A stretch of 64,000 bases of DNA from JADJWR01 sp964509545 (GCA_964509545.1 CAZDXQ010000010.1:28511-92510); one strand, 5' to 3'. Counted from the stretch's first letter, positions 16,304 to 28,787 are shown. Notes: generated by a model from the sequence alone, not told the origin. Numbers and translations are program-made.

Positions 16304-17377
16304 TCAAAAGGCGACCGGATAGGAGCCGAGGCTCTTGTAAAACGCGCAGGCGCCGCGCAGCTGTTCGAGGGCAAGCGCCACTTTCGGTTCGCGTTCGTGA
16401 CCCTCGATGTCGACGTAGAAGTAATACTCCCAGGCGCCGGTCTTGGCCGGCCGCGACTCGAAGCGCGTCATCGACACGCCGTGCTGCGCCAGCGGCGCCA
16501 GCATGTGATAAACGGCCCCTGCGCGGTTCGGCACCGCCAGGATCAGCGAGGTCTTGTCGCGCCCGCTGGGCCTCGTGCGCTGCCGGCCGAGCACGACAAA
16601 ACGCGTGCGGTTGCCGGGATCGTCCTGGATGTGGCTGGCCACCGTCGCCAGCCCGTAAAGGCCGGCCGCCGCCTCGCCGGCGATCGCGGCGATGTTCGCC
16701 TCGGTCGAGGCCAGGCGCGCCGCCTCGGCGTTGCTGGTCACGGCGCGCCGTTCCAGCTGCGGGTAGTTCAGGTTCAGCCAGTTCACACACTGGGCCAGCG
16801 CCTGCGCGTGCGCGGCGATGCAGGTCACCCCCTGCATGCTGCCGCTGCGCGTCAGCAAATGATGCGTCACCGGCAGCGACACCTCGGCCACGATCGCCAG
16901 CGGCGTCGCCAGCAGCAGGTCGAGCGTCCGCGTGATCGAGCCCTCGGTCGAGTTTTCCACGGGCGCGATGGCAAAGTCGACGCTGCCCGCCTCGACGGCG
17001 CGGAACGCCTCGTCGATCGATGGACAGGGCACCGCTTCGACCGAGGCGCCGAAATGCTTGAGCAGCGCAAGTTCGGTGAACGTGCCGGCCGGGCCGAGGT
17101 ATGCGACACGTAGCGCGCGCTCGAGCGCCCGGCACGCGGAGATCACCTCGCGGAAGATCGCCACCACTGCTGCCTCCGGCAACGGCCCGGCGCTGGCGGC
17201 GGCGACGTTGCGCAGCACCTCGGCTTCGCGCTCCGGCCGGTACACCGGCGCGCCGCCGCTCTGCTTCAGGTGCCCGACCTGCTGCGCCAGCCGCGCCCTT
17301 TCGTTGAGCAGCCCGACCAGACGCCGATCGATCTCATCGATGGCCGCGCGAAGGTCCTTCAGAGGCTCATCCACCAT
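16304..17377 (-). CDS. pheA: Chorismate mutase / prephenate dehydratase (P-protein)
   Basis: The 357-residue bifunctional enzyme has an AroQ chorismate mutase domain (about 1-90; LRAAIDEIDRRLVGLLNERARLA), then the dehydratase domain beginning YLGPAGTFTE (about 93). The dehydratase TSNAEAARLA region and a C-terminal ACT domain for phenylalanine feedback (SLILAVPNRAGAVYHML...ESRP) follow. The ESRP motif of the ACT site is intact, so allosteric control by phenylalanine is expected. gyrA lies immediately upstream; the serC gene usually found between them is absent. Confidence 0.95.
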   Translation of the reverse strand: MVDEPLKDLRAAIDEIDRRLVGLLNERARLAQQVGHLKQSGGAPVYRPEREAEVLRNVAAASAGPLPEAAVVAIFREVISACRALERALRVAYLGPAGTFTELALLKHFGASVEAVPCPSIDEAFRAVEAGSVDFAIAPVENSTEGSITRTLDLLLATPLAIVAEVSLPVTHHLLTRSGSMQGVTCIAAHAQALAQCVNWLNLNYPQLERRAVTSNAEAARLASTEANIAAIAGEAAAGLYGLATVASHIQDDPGNRTRFVVLGRQRTRPSGRDKTSLILAVPNRAGAVYHMLAPLAQHGVSMTRFESRPAKTGAWEYYFYVDIEGHEREPKVALALEQLRGACAFYKSLGSYPVAF

Positions 17378-17419
17378 CAGGCCCCGTCCTGCAAGCTCGA
17401 CTGCAACGCCCGCGCGTCA

Positions 17420-20014
<2,595 letters not shown>

Positions 20015-20186
20015 TTCCGCAGCGGCGCCGCGACCAACAACGCGCGCCGGCGTCAGACCCGAAACGGACGGCTGACCGGCGCCCCTTGGGCAGCAGGCAA
20101 GCGCGTCAGTTTATCAGCGCCATGCCTGCACCCTGGCCGCGCATGGCACTATTGCGCCCGTTTGCCGCTGCGCCCCGGGACCCGAC

Positions 20187-21542
20187 GTGGACAACTCTGC
20201 CGAGCGTGTCGACGCGCTGATCATGCCGCGCTGGATCGTGCCGGTGCGGCCGCATGGCGTCGTGCTGGAGGACCATGCGATTGCCCTGGCCGGCGGCGTG
20301 ATCCGCGCCCTGCTGCCGGCAGCCGACGCCGCGCTTCGCTTCAGTGCCGGCAACGTCGTTGACTTGCCCGAGCACGTGATCGTGCCGGGACTCGTGAACG
20401 CCCACACCCACGCGTCGATGGCGATGCTGCGCGGCATTGGCGACGATCTGCCATTGCAGCGCTGGCTGACGGAACGCATCTGGCCACTGGAGCAGGCGCT
20501 GGTCGGCGAGGAGTTCGTTCACGACGGCGCGCGGCTGGCCGCCGTCGAGATGCTGCGCGCCGGCGTCACCACGTGCTCCGACATGTATTTCTATCCGGAC
20601 ATCGTGGCCCGGGCCTTGACGGCGGCAGGCATGCGCGCGGTCGTCGGCATCATCGCGATCGAGTTTCCGACCGCCTACGCGGTCGATGCCGAGGACTACC
20701 TGCGCAAGGGGCTGCAGGCGCGTGACGCGCTGCGCGACGAAGCGCGGGTCAGCTTCACGCTGGCGCCGCACGCGCCCTACACGGTGAGCGACGAGACACT
20801 GGCCCGCGTGGCCATGCTGGCCGAGGAACTCGATCTGCCGGTGCACATGCACGTGCACGAGACGGCGCACGAGGTCGACGAATCGATCGAACGTCATGGC
20901 CTGCGGCCGCTGGAACGCCTCGATCGCCTCGGGCTGCTGTCAGAGCGGCTGATCGCGGTGCACGCGGTGCATCTGACCGACGCCGAAATCGCCCAGCTCG
21001 CGCGCGTCGGCGCGAGCGTCGCGCACTGCCCGGTGTCGAACCTGAAGCTCGCCAGTGGCCTGGCGCGGGTGCCGGCGATGCTCGCCGCCGGGGTCAACGT
21101 CGCGCTCGGCACCGACGGCGCGGCAAGCAACAATCGCCTCGACATGCTCGACGAGGCCCGGTTGGCGGCGCTGCTCGCCAAGGCCGTGGCCAACGATGCG
21201 TCGGCCCTGCCTGCGGCTGCCGCGCTCGAATGCGCGACGATCAACGGCGCGCGCGCTCTTGGCCTGGACAAGCGCATCGGCTCGATCGAAGCCGGCAAGG
21301 AAGCCGATCTCGTGGCAGTCGAACTGTCTAGCCCGGAGGTTTCGCCGATGTTCGATCCCGTATCGCACCTGCTCTATGCGAGCGGACGCGAACACGTGAC
21401 TGACGTTTGGGTCGCTGGCCGTCGTGTTGTGCAGACGCGACAGCTTGTCACGGATGATGGAACGGCACTTGACCGCGTGGTCCTGTCGTCTTCCACAGCG
21501 TGGCAAAATCGTTGCCGGCAGTTGTTGAAGAAACAGGCGTGA
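20187..21542 (+). CDS. mtaD: 5-methylthioadenosine / S-adenosylhomocysteine deaminase family hydrolase
   Basis: This 451-residue amidohydrolase of the TRZ/ATZ group has the metal site HTHASM (about 71-76), HAPYTV and HVHETAHEV in the middle, and GTDGAASNN towards the C-terminus. The family deaminates methylthioadenosine, S-adenosylhomocysteine or related nucleosides. This subtype is regularly placed beside ubiG and gyrA in betaproteobacteria. A GTG at 20187 is chosen because it keeps the conserved beginning DALIMPRWIVPV. ATG 20223 is an alternative. Exact substrate is not proven by sequence. Confidence 0.85.
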   Translation: MDNSAERVDALIMPRWIVPVRPHGVVLEDHAIALAGGVIRALLPAADAALRFSAGNVVDLPEHVIVPGLVNAHTHASMAMLRGIGDDLPLQRWLTERIWPLEQALVGEEFVHDGARLAAVEMLRAGVTTCSDMYFYPDIVARALTAAGMRAVVGIIAIEFPTAYAVDAEDYLRKGLQARDALRDEARVSFTLAPHAPYTVSDETLARVAMLAEELDLPVHMHVHETAHEVDESIERHGLRPLERLDRLGLLSERLIAVHAVHLTDAEIAQLARVGASVAHCPVSNLKLASGLARVPAMLAAGVNVALGTDGAASNNRLDMLDEARLAALLAKAVANDASALPAAAALECATINGARALGLDKRIGSIEAGKEADLVAVELSSPEVSPMFDPVSHLLYASGREHVTDVWVAGRRVVQTRQLVTDDGTALDRVVLSSSTAWQNRCRQLLKKQA

Positions 21543-21653
21543 GCGTTATCGCGCCATCGACAGAATCGGCTTCAGGCATCGGCCGCGCAGTCTGACCGCG
21601 TGTCAGGCCGTGTACGGATCCGGACCGCCCTGCCATTTTCAGAGAGGAGAACT

Positions 21654-22379
21654 ATGAAGAAAACCGCGAAACTAGGCGTCCTGTTCGCGACAGCGATGGC
21701 GGTCACCTCGGGCGCCGCAATCGCGCAGTCGAAGGACATCCCCGGCGGCAAGAACGCGCCGGCATATGTCCTCGATCCGCGCGGCAACGTCGTCGTCGAT
21801 CCGTTCGGCCTGTGCTGGCGTACGCCTTGGTGGACGCCGCAACTTGCCGGCGTCGACGGTCCGCAGGGGGCCGGATGCGCCTGCGACAAGGCAGCGCTGC
21901 CGAAAGAAGTCTGCGAACCGCCTCCGCCGCCGCCGCCGCCGCCACCGCCGCCGCCACCGGCTGCAGCACCTCCGGCACCGCCGCCGCCACCGCCGCCGGC
22001 CCCGCCGAAGCCGACCAGCGAGAAGGTCACCTTCGCGGCTGACGCGCTGTTCGATTTCGACAAGGCGGTACTGAAGCCCGAGGCACGCGCCAAGCTCGAC
22101 GATCTGGTCTCGAAGCTTGCCGGTGTGAACCTCGAAGTGATCGTCGCCGTCGGCCATACCGACTCGGTCGGCGCGGACGCCTACAACCAGCGGCTGTCGG
22201 CCCGTCGCGCCGATGCCGTCAAGCAGTACCTGGTGAGCAAGGGCATCGAGGCGAACCGGATCTACACCGAAGGCAAGGGCGAGACGCAGCCGGTCGCAGA
22301 CAACCGCACCGCCGATGGTCGCGCCAAGAACCGTCGCGTGGAGATCGAAGTCATCGGCACCCGGACGGTGAAGCGCTGA
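21654..22379 (+). CDS. OmpA-family peptidoglycan-binding protein
   Basis: The 241-residue exported protein has a signal peptide (about 1-24, AIAQ/S). A short N-terminal region with four cysteines (about 53-91) is followed by a proline-rich linker (about 93-120) and a C-terminal OmpA domain (about 123-236). The OmpA domain has FDFDKAVLKPEA, GHTDSVG and the peptidoglycan-binding NRRVEIEV end. It lacks the eight-stranded barrel of E. coli OmpA. Short forms like this are common in betaproteobacteria. A strong AGAGAGGAG precedes the ATG, and a terminator follows. It probably ties the envelope to the peptidoglycan. Confidence 0.92.
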   Translation: MKKTAKLGVLFATAMAVTSGAAIAQSKDIPGGKNAPAYVLDPRGNVVVDPFGLCWRTPWWTPQLAGVDGPQGAGCACDKAALPKEVCEPPPPPPPPPPPPPPAAAPPAPPPPPPPAPPKPTSEKVTFAADALFDFDKAVLKPEARAKLDDLVSKLAGVNLEVIVAVGHTDSVGADAYNQRLSARRADAVKQYLVSKGIEANRIYTEGKGETQPVADNRTADGRAKNRRVEIEVIGTRTVKR

Positions 22380-22396
22380 GCGGCGTTGCCGCAATG

Positions 22397-22425
22397 AAAA
22401 AAGCCCCGCCTCGGCGGGGCTTTTT
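22397..22425. terminator. Bidirectional terminator after the OmpA-family gene
   Basis: An 8-bp GC stem (GCCCCGCC 22403-22410 with GGCGGGGC 22413-22420) has A6 on one side and T5 on the other. It can end transcripts on both strands, here the OmpA-family gene and the convergent unknown secreted gene. Confidence 0.93.
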
Positions 22426-22467
22426 GCTGGCGCTCGGGTCAGCCGCCGATGCGCCGTCGCGGCGAAA

Positions 22468-23532
22468 TCACGGTATGCCCATCGCACTGCGCACCGCCGC
22501 GGCCGCCGTGCCGTTGAAGCGGTACTGATAATCCGCGATCTTCGCTCCAGCCTTGTACAGCTTTCCGGGGCGCACGCCCGGCGCGCCTTTGCGCGGCTCG
22601 ACGAAGGCGATGCGCGCGGCCTCGCGCTCGACGTTGGCCACGCCGGTGTCCAGAGGATCGACGTTGGCGCCGAACGACAGCACCACGGCCTTCGTGCCGC
22701 CGACCGTCGTTTCTTCCCATGTGCCCTCGGCCAGTACCTCTTCCGTCGCCCGGGCGCAGAACATCGTCCCCGACTTGGCCGAGTAGAGCTGCACGCGGCC
22801 ACGGGCGGCGGCGGCATCGCGGAACATCATTGCGTAAGGCCGCGCGCCGTTGCGATCTTCATAGGACAGGCAAAACGGCGTGTCTTTGGCGAAGTTGCCG
22901 ACCATCTGCCGCGTATTCGCCGCCCCGGTAAACGACTCGCGCTTGGGCAGAATCAGTACGTCATCCTGGAAACGGACCGTCGACAGATAGGCCACCGATC
23001 CGGACGGGAACTTCGCTTCGCCCACACGTGCCGCCTCGGGTTTGGTGAAGTTCTCCGGCGTGCGCAGGAAGGCGCGGATCGGCAACCCTGAGACATCGTA
23101 GGCTTTCAGGGTCACCTTCAGGCGCAGCGGGCTCGTCGACTGGTAGACGAGTTGGACGCTGCCGTCGCTTTCGGGAACCGCGAAGTTCGGCCGGCCGATC
23201 GCATGCCGCTCGCCGTCGCGGACAAAGTGCTGCACGTCGATGTTGCCGTTGAAGGCCGTAACCGCCGAGTCGCTGCTGGTTTCGGTCAGCGGATAGCGAT
23301 CGCCCTGCGGCTTGTCGGCTGCCCGCAGGTTGACCATGCGCGTGCCGGAAAAGTAAAAGAGCCCCTCGCCCTTCAGTGCGTCGAAGCTCGGCATCTCCAG
23401 CGGCCTGGCGTGTTCGACCGGCTTGACGTCGACCGTCGGCGGCGGCGACATGACCGCGGACGGCGCCTGCGCGATTGCCAGCGGCGAGGCCAGCGCGATC
23501 ATCAGTGCGAAACAAGGCTTCAGATGGGTCAT
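22468..23532 (-). CDS. Exported protein of unknown function
   Basis: The 354-residue protein has a clear signal peptide (about 1-21, ending AIAQA). After a proline-rich stretch comes a long soluble region without cysteine clusters or repeats. Features include FYFSGTRMVNLRAADK near residue 60 and CLSYEDRNGARPYAMMFRD in the middle. I do not recognise a catalytic motif. GAGGG lies before the ATG, so the start is good. It stands alone between ompA and ubiG, convergent with ompA. Codon use looks native. Probably periplasmic or secreted; no function is proposed. Confidence 0.75.
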   Translation of the reverse strand: MTHLKPCFALMIALASPLAIAQAPSAVMSPPPTVDVKPVEHARPLEMPSFDALKGEGLFYFSGTRMVNLRAADKPQGDRYPLTETSSDSAVTAFNGNIDVQHFVRDGERHAIGRPNFAVPESDGSVQLVYQSTSPLRLKVTLKAYDVSGLPIRAFLRTPENFTKPEAARVGEAKFPSGSVAYLSTVRFQDDVLILPKRESFTGAANTRQMVGNFAKDTPFCLSYEDRNGARPYAMMFRDAAAARGRVQLYSAKSGTMFCARATEEVLAEGTWEETTVGGTKAVVLSFGANVDPLDTGVANVEREAARIAFVEPRKGAPGVRPGKLYKAGAKIADYQYRFNGTAAAAVRSAMGIP

Positions 23533-23720
23533 GGGCGGCCCTCGGTGTTTTCCCCCAACTCAGGTGTGCGGAACTCTAGCGGAACGGCCGTCGAAGCAAG
23601 CATCATGCAAACTGACAGCGGCCGTCGCGCGATTCGGCTAATCCATGCAGCTTCTGGCTAAGGCAGCCCCTGCAAGCCGCAGTCGCGGCGCCCGGCGTTC
23701 GGCCAGATAAGATCAAGACC

Positions 23721-24443
23721 ATGGAAACGACCACGTCAGCGCCTCATTCCAACGTCGATGCCGCAGAGTTGCAGAAGTTCGGCGCGCTGGCGCACCGCTG
23801 GTGGGATCCGCAGGGCGACATGCGTCCCCTGCACGAAATCAATCCGTTGCGGCTGGACTGGATCGACCGCCTCGCCCTGCTGTCCGGCAAACGCGTTGTC
23901 GACGTCGGCTGCGGCGGCGGCATCCTCGCCGAAGCGATGGCCAGCCGCGGCGCCCGGGTCACCGGCATCGATCTGTCGGTCAAGCCATTGAGGGTCGCGC
24001 AGCTGCACGCGCTGGAAGCCGGGGTCGCGGTCGACTACCGCGAAACAAGCGCCGAGGCGCTGGCGCAGGAGTCGCCGGCGGCCTTCGATGTCGTCACCTG
24101 CATGGAGATGCTCGAGCACGTGCCCGATCCGGGCAGCAGCGTGCAGGCGTGCAGCCGCCTCGCGCGAGCCGGCGGCTGGGTCTTCATCTCGACCATCAAT
24201 CGCAATCCGAAGGCCTTCCTGTTCGCCATCGTCGGCGCCGAATATGTGCTGCGCCTTCTGCCGCGCGGCACGCACGAGTACGCCAAATTCATCCGGCCGA
24301 GCGAACTGGCGACCATGGCCCGGCGGGCCGGGCTGGACGTCGTCGAGATCCTCGGCCTGACCTACAACCCGCTGACGAAGCGTTTTGCACTCGGCCGCGA
24401 CACCGACGTCAACTACCTCGTCGCCTGCCGCAAGCCCGAATGA
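23721..24443 (+). CDS. ubiG: Ubiquinone biosynthesis O-methyltransferase
   Basis: The 240-residue SAM-dependent methyltransferase has motif I VVDVGCGGGILAEAMA (about 60-75), and the NPLRLDWI and RWWDPQGDMRPLHEINP segments typical of UbiG. It performs both O-methylations in ubiquinone synthesis. Its stop overlaps the gph start (ATGATG at 24440), indicating translational coupling. Length equals the family norm. Confidence 0.96.
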   Translation: METTTSAPHSNVDAAELQKFGALAHRWWDPQGDMRPLHEINPLRLDWIDRLALLSGKRVVDVGCGGGILAEAMASRGARVTGIDLSVKPLRVAQLHALEAGVAVDYRETSAEALAQESPAAFDVVTCMEMLEHVPDPGSSVQACSRLARAGGWVFISTINRNPKAFLFAIVGAEYVLRLLPRGTHEYAKFIRPSELATMARRAGLDVVEILGLTYNPLTKRFALGRDTDVNYLVACRKPE

Positions 24444-25099
24444 TGCCGATCGACCTGGTGCTGTTCGACCTGGACGGCACGCTTGCCGACACGGCGCCGG
24501 ATCTCGCCGCCGCCGCCAATAGGCAGCGGGCCGATCGCGGGCTCGAACCGCTGCCGATCGAGGTCCTGCGACCGATGGCCAGCCACGGCGCGCGCGGACT
24601 GGTCGGCCGGGCACTCGGGCTGGCCCCTGGCGATTCTGACTACGAGGCGGCGCGGCTGGAGTTCCTCGCCCACTATGAACAGGCATTGTGCGTGCACACG
24701 AAGCTTTTTTCCGGCATGGCTGAAACGCTTGCCCGCCTTGAAGCCGAGGGATGCCGCTGGGGCGTGGTCACCAACAAGGTGCGTCGCTTCACCGAGCCGC
24801 TGATCGAACGGCTTGGCCTGCGCCAGCGCGCGGCCTGCGTGGTCAGCGGCGATACGACCGCGCATGCCAAGCCGCATCCGGCGCCGCTGTTGCACGCGCT
24901 GCAGGTCTGCGGCGTCGACTCCCGCCATTGCATCTATGTCGGCGACGACCTGCGCGATGTGCAGGCCGGCCAGGCCGCCGGCGTTGGCACCGTGGTCGCC
25001 GCCTACGGCTATCTCGGCGAGCAAACGGACGTCACGGCCTGGGGCTGCGATCACGTGATCGAGTCGCCGGAACAGTTGCTGCCTTTGATCGGGCTCTGA
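24440..25099 (+). CDS. gph: Phosphoglycolate phosphatase, HAD family
   Basis: The 219-residue HAD hydrolase has motif I FDLDGTLADT (nucleophile D9 and D11 region), motif II VVTNK (about 109), motif III lysine at KPHPAP and motif IV YVGDDLRDV. It removes phosphate from 2-phosphoglycolate formed during DNA repair or oxygenase activity. It begins with a double ATG overlapping the ubiG stop. The ubiG-gph pairing is standard in betaproteobacteria, which supports this name over other HAD phosphatases. Confidence 0.93.
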   Translation: MMPIDLVLFDLDGTLADTAPDLAAAANRQRADRGLEPLPIEVLRPMASHGARGLVGRALGLAPGDSDYEAARLEFLAHYEQALCVHTKLFSGMAETLARLEAEGCRWGVVTNKVRRFTEPLIERLGLRQRAACVVSGDTTAHAKPHPAPLLHALQVCGVDSRHCIYVGDDLRDVQAGQAAGVGTVVAAYGYLGEQTDVTAWGCDHVIESPEQLLPLIGL

Positions 25100-25179
25100 G
25101 CCCCTTCGCGCCCGATCGCCATAATGGCAATGTCGCGCCGCGCTGTGCGCGATCAGAAGAATCGCGGCAAGCTCGTGCC

Positions 25180-28100
25180 ATGACCTTTTCGCGCCGGCTG
25201 GCGATCACCACGGCCTCCATCGCGGCGGCGATCGCGGCAGTGCTCATCGGCCTGGCGCTCGGCGTGCCGGCGGCCGTGCGCTGGGGAATCGAAACCGTCG
25301 CTGCGCGCGAGACCGGACGCGTTTGGCAGGTCGGCACGATCCGCTTCAACCCGCTGACGCTGCGCCTCGAAGTGCGCGACCTGTCGATCGGCGGCGCAGC
25401 GGATGAAAAGCTGCCGCTGCTGACCTTGGCCGAACTGCGAACGCAGCTTGGCGCCAGTTCGATCTGGCCCCTGGCGCCGGTGGTCAGGTCGCTGCGGCTG
25501 CAGGGCCTGCGCACCAATGTCGTACGCCTCGCGCCGAATCGCTTCAACTTCAGCGACATCGTCGAGCGGCTGGCGGCCAAACCGGGCACTGGCGAACCCG
25601 CGCGCTTCGCCGTCAACAACATCGAACTGGCCGACGGCGCCATTGACATCGACGACCGTGTCGTCGGTCGGCGGCATGCGGTGACGGAACTAGCCATCGG
25701 CATCCCCTTCATTTCCAGCCTGCCGGACGACGAGGACATCCAGGTCAAGCCGGTCGTTGCGGCACGCGTCAATGGTGCGCCGTTCCGGCTCGAGGGCGAG
25801 ACCTTGCCGTTCGCCGACTCGCTCGAGACCTCGCTGAGCTTCCGCGCGAGCGGCCTGCAACTGCCGACCTATCTCGGCTATGCGCCGGTACCGCTGCGCT
25901 TCAGCGTGCCGCGCGGCGAGCTGGATACGGACCTGCGCCTTGTCTTCCGCCGCGCCGTCGCAGCCCGGGCGGACCGTCCGGCGCAGCCGGCCCGATTGCT
26001 GCTGACCGGCCGCGCCGCGATACGCGACTTCGCGCTGCAGCCGCAGGACATGGACGAGCCGCTGGTCGAATGGCGCGCGCTGGAGATCGTGCTCGACGAA
26101 GTCGGGCTGCTGGCGCGCTCGGCAAAGGTCGCCTCGGTGACGCTCAACGCGCCTGTGCTCCGCGCCACCCGGCGTGCCGACGGTTCGCTGGCCGGCCTGG
26201 CGGCGTTCGGCGCGAACGCACCGGTCGCGGCCGTCCCTGCCGATGCGGGACAGAGTACTGGCGCGCCGGCGGGCAGCGCCGCGCCGTTTGTCGTTCGCGT
26301 CGCCAAGGCGCGCGCCAGCGACGGAATCGTGCATTTCCGTGACGAGTCGGTCGACTTCGCGCGGACATTGCAGGCGCTTGCGGTCGAGATCGACCAGTTC
26401 ACCAGCAGCGCAGATGCACCGGCCAGGCTGTCGGCCGCCGCCCGCACGGACGACGGTACCCGGCTGAAACTTGCCGGTGAGCTGCGCGCCGCGCCGCTGC
26501 AACTTGGACTCGACGCGACGATCGACGGGCTGCCGCTTGCCGGCCTGGCACCGTACCTGCGGCCGATCATCCGCGCGGCGGTCGACGGCACCGTCGAGGT
26601 CGGCGCCCGAATCACTGCTGCGCAGTCCGGCGACGATTTCGACCTGAAGGTGACCAACGGGCGCCTGAGCGGAAGTGCCCTGCGCCTGCGCGGGCCGGCG
26701 GGCAATGCGGCGCAGCTTGCGCTCGCGCGACTCGAGGTCGCCGGCATCGGCCTCGACCTGCTGCAGCGTGACGTGCAGATCGAACGCGCCAGCGTTGCCG
26801 GCCTGCGTGCGTGGGCCACGCGCGACGCCGACGGGCGCTTCGACTGGCAGAAGCTCATCGTCGAATCGGCCCCCGCAGCGGCCGCCGCTCGCGGGCCTCC
26901 ATGGAAGGTCCATCTCGCCGAAGTCGAGGTCGTCAACGCCCGCGCACTGGCCACCGACATCGCGGTGCAGCCGCCGGTGAAGGTGGCCGTGGAAGGCCTC
27001 AATGCGGTGATCCGCAACGCCGGCAGCGATCTCGGCGCCCGTATGGCCATTCAGTTGCGCACGCGGCTCGGCGGCGGCTCGGCGCAGGCGCGCGGCTGGC
27101 TGCGCGTGCAGCCGATGGCTGGCGAGCTGAAACTCGATGTCGCCAACGTCGACGTCAGCGCGCTGCGCCCCTACGCGGCGCGCTACGCCAATGCCGTGCT
27201 CGCCAGCGCCGCCGTGTGGAGCAACGGCACGCTCGCTTTCGGCATGGCCAAGGATGCGCCGGCGATCCGCTTCGACGGCGGCGCCCGGCTCACCAACTTC
27301 GCGGCGCTGAACCCGGACGGCGAGACCGAACTGGCGCGCTGGCAGGCGCTCGCGCTCGATGCAGTACGACTCGACACCGGCGCCCAGCCGCCGTATGTCG
27401 ACATCGGCAGCGTCAAGCTCAACGACTTCTACGCCCGGGCGATCCTGTCCGAGCAGGGCAAGTTGAACCTCGTCGAAGTCTTTCGATCGCCGGCCGCCGC
27501 CGAGTCCACCGACGACAGCGCGGCAACAGCGCCGGCGGCTTCGACCTCGCCAGCCGGCGCCGCTGCCGCGCAACCCATGCGCATCCGCATCGGCGCGACC
27601 GAGATCCAGCGCGGCAACATCAACTTCACCGACAACTTCATCAAGCCCAATTACACCGCCAACCTGACCGACCTCGTCGGGACAGTGAGCGAATTTGTGT
27701 CCGATCGCGCCGAACTCGCCGACGTCTCGGTCCGCGGCCGCGTCGACGGCGACGCTCCGGTCGAGATCACCGGCAAGGTCAATCCGCTGGCCGAACCTCT
27801 GGCGCTCGACCTGCGCGGCACCACGCAGGGTGTCGAGCTGCCGCGACTGACGCCCTATTCGGCCAAGTACGCCGGTTACCCGATCACGCGCGGCAAGCTG
27901 TCGATGGACGTGCAGTACAAGATCGAGAACAACAGGCTGCAGGCCGAGAACCATCTTTTCCTCGACCAGCTGACTTTCGGCGAACGTGTCGACAGCCCGA
28001 GCGCCACCAAGCTGCCGGTGCTCCTCGCCGTCGCCCTGCTGAAGAACAGCCGCGGCGAGATCGACATCCGCCTGCCGATCTCCGGTTCGCTCGACGATCC

Positions 28101-28767
28101 GGAGTTCTCCATCGGCGGCATCATCGTGCAGGTCATCGTCAACCTGCTGACCAAGATCGTCACCGCGCCGTTCTCGCTGCTCGCCGCAGCGTTCGGCGGC
28201 GGCCCGGATCTCGGCCACATCGAGTTCGCGCCCGGTTCGGCGCTGCTCACCGAAGTTCAGGTCAGGAAACTGGAGACACTGGCCAAAGCGCTGCTCGACC
28301 GGCCGGCCCTTCGGCTCGACATGACCGGCCGGGCGCTCGCTGCCGTCGACACCGGAGCCCTGCGCCGCGCCAAGCTCGACGGCAAACTGCGCGCCGCGAA
28401 GCTGCGCGAGCTGGTGCGCGCCGGTGGCAGCGCCGATCCCGCCACGATCACTGTCGCCGCCGAGGAGCGCGAACGACTGCTCGCACGGGTGTACGCCGAC
28501 GAGAAGATCCCGGAGAAGCCGCGCAACGTACTCGGCATCGCCAAGGCGATTCCGGCGGCCGAGATGGAGAGGCTGATCCTCGGCACGCTGACCGTCACCG
28601 AAGACGACCTGCGCCGGCTGGCCAACGACCGCGCCACCGCCGTGCGCGACCACCTCAGCGAGCAGGGCAAGGTGCCGCGCGAGCGGCTGTTCCTGGTCGC
28701 GCCGCTGCTCGACGGTTCCGGCGACGCCAAGATGCCGCCGGCAAGGGTTGATTTTTCGCTGAAGTGA
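25180..28767 (+). CDS. DUF748 / AsmA-like large envelope protein
   Basis: The 1195-residue protein has one N-terminal membrane anchor (about 8-32). A very long beta-rich periplasmic region follows with AsmA/DUF748 features: VRDLSIGG near 68, repeated ADVSVRGRVDG and ITGKVNPLAEPLALDLRGTTQGVELPRLTPYS-type segments. The C-terminal part contains an OmpA-like stretch (FAPGSALLTEVQVRKLETLAKALLDRP). AsmA-like proteins are thought to bridge the periplasm and help lipid transport to the outer membrane. It follows gph by 80 bases and ends just before the tmRNA promoter. The real start is MTFSRRL at 25180; the open frame upstream overlaps gph and is spurious. Confidence 0.88.
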   Translation: MTFSRRLAITTASIAAAIAAVLIGLALGVPAAVRWGIETVAARETGRVWQVGTIRFNPLTLRLEVRDLSIGGAADEKLPLLTLAELRTQLGASSIWPLAPVVRSLRLQGLRTNVVRLAPNRFNFSDIVERLAAKPGTGEPARFAVNNIELADGAIDIDDRVVGRRHAVTELAIGIPFISSLPDDEDIQVKPVVAARVNGAPFRLEGETLPFADSLETSLSFRASGLQLPTYLGYAPVPLRFSVPRGELDTDLRLVFRRAVAARADRPAQPARLLLTGRAAIRDFALQPQDMDEPLVEWRALEIVLDEVGLLARSAKVASVTLNAPVLRATRRADGSLAGLAAFGANAPVAAVPADAGQSTGAPAGSAAPFVVRVAKARASDGIVHFRDESVDFARTLQALAVEIDQFTSSADAPARLSAAARTDDGTRLKLAGELRAAPLQLGLDATIDGLPLAGLAPYLRPIIRAAVDGTVEVGARITAAQSGDDFDLKVTNGRLSGSALRLRGPAGNAAQLALARLEVAGIGLDLLQRDVQIERASVAGLRAWATRDADGRFDWQKLIVESAPAAAAARGPPWKVHLAEVEVVNARALATDIAVQPPVKVAVEGLNAVIRNAGSDLGARMAIQLRTRLGGGSAQARGWLRVQPMAGELKLDVANVDVSALRPYAARYANAVLASAAVWSNGTLAFGMAKDAPAIRFDGGARLTNFAALNPDGETELARWQALALDAVRLDTGAQPPYVDIGSVKLNDFYARAILSEQGKLNLVEVFRSPAAAESTDDSAATAPAASTSPAGAAAAQPMRIRIGATEIQRGNINFTDNFIKPNYTANLTDLVGTVSEFVSDRAELADVSVRGRVDGDAPVEITGKVNPLAEPLALDLRGTTQGVELPRLTPYSAKYAGYPITRGKLSMDVQYKIENNRLQAENHLFLDQLTFGERVDSPSATKLPVLLAVALLKNSRGEIDIRLPISGSLDDPEFSIGGIIVQVIVNLLTKIVTAPFSLLAAAFGGGPDLGHIEFAPGSALLTEVQVRKLETLAKALLDRPALRLDMTGRALAAVDTGALRRAKLDGKLRAAKLRELVRAGGSADPATITVAAEERERLLARVYADEKIPEKPRNVLGIAKAIPAAEMERLILGTLTVTEDDLRRLANDRATAVRDHLSEQGKVPRERLFLVAPLLDGSGDAKMPPARVDFSLK

Positions 28768-28781
28768 CCCATCTGGGGTCG

Positions 28782-28787
28782 TACAAT
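28782..28787 (+). promoter_or_regulatory. ssrA: Probable -10 element of the tmRNA promoter
   Basis: TACAAT stands 11 bases upstream of the mature tmRNA 5' end, an appropriate distance for a sigma-70 -10 box. I could not find a convincing -35 at 17-base spacing (CTGAAG at 28759 is the nearest). No other promoter-like element lies between the DUF748 stop and the RNA. Confidence 0.55.

Noticed and set aside
21920..22015. Proline-codon tract in the OmpA-family gene as a possible phase-variable repeat
   Set aside because: The CCG/CCA triplets keep the frame whatever their number, and such linkers are usual in this family, so no on/off switching is expected.
25690..28653. A 987-codon minus-strand open frame
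   Set aside because: It is antisense to the DUF748 gene, arginine-rich and without domains.
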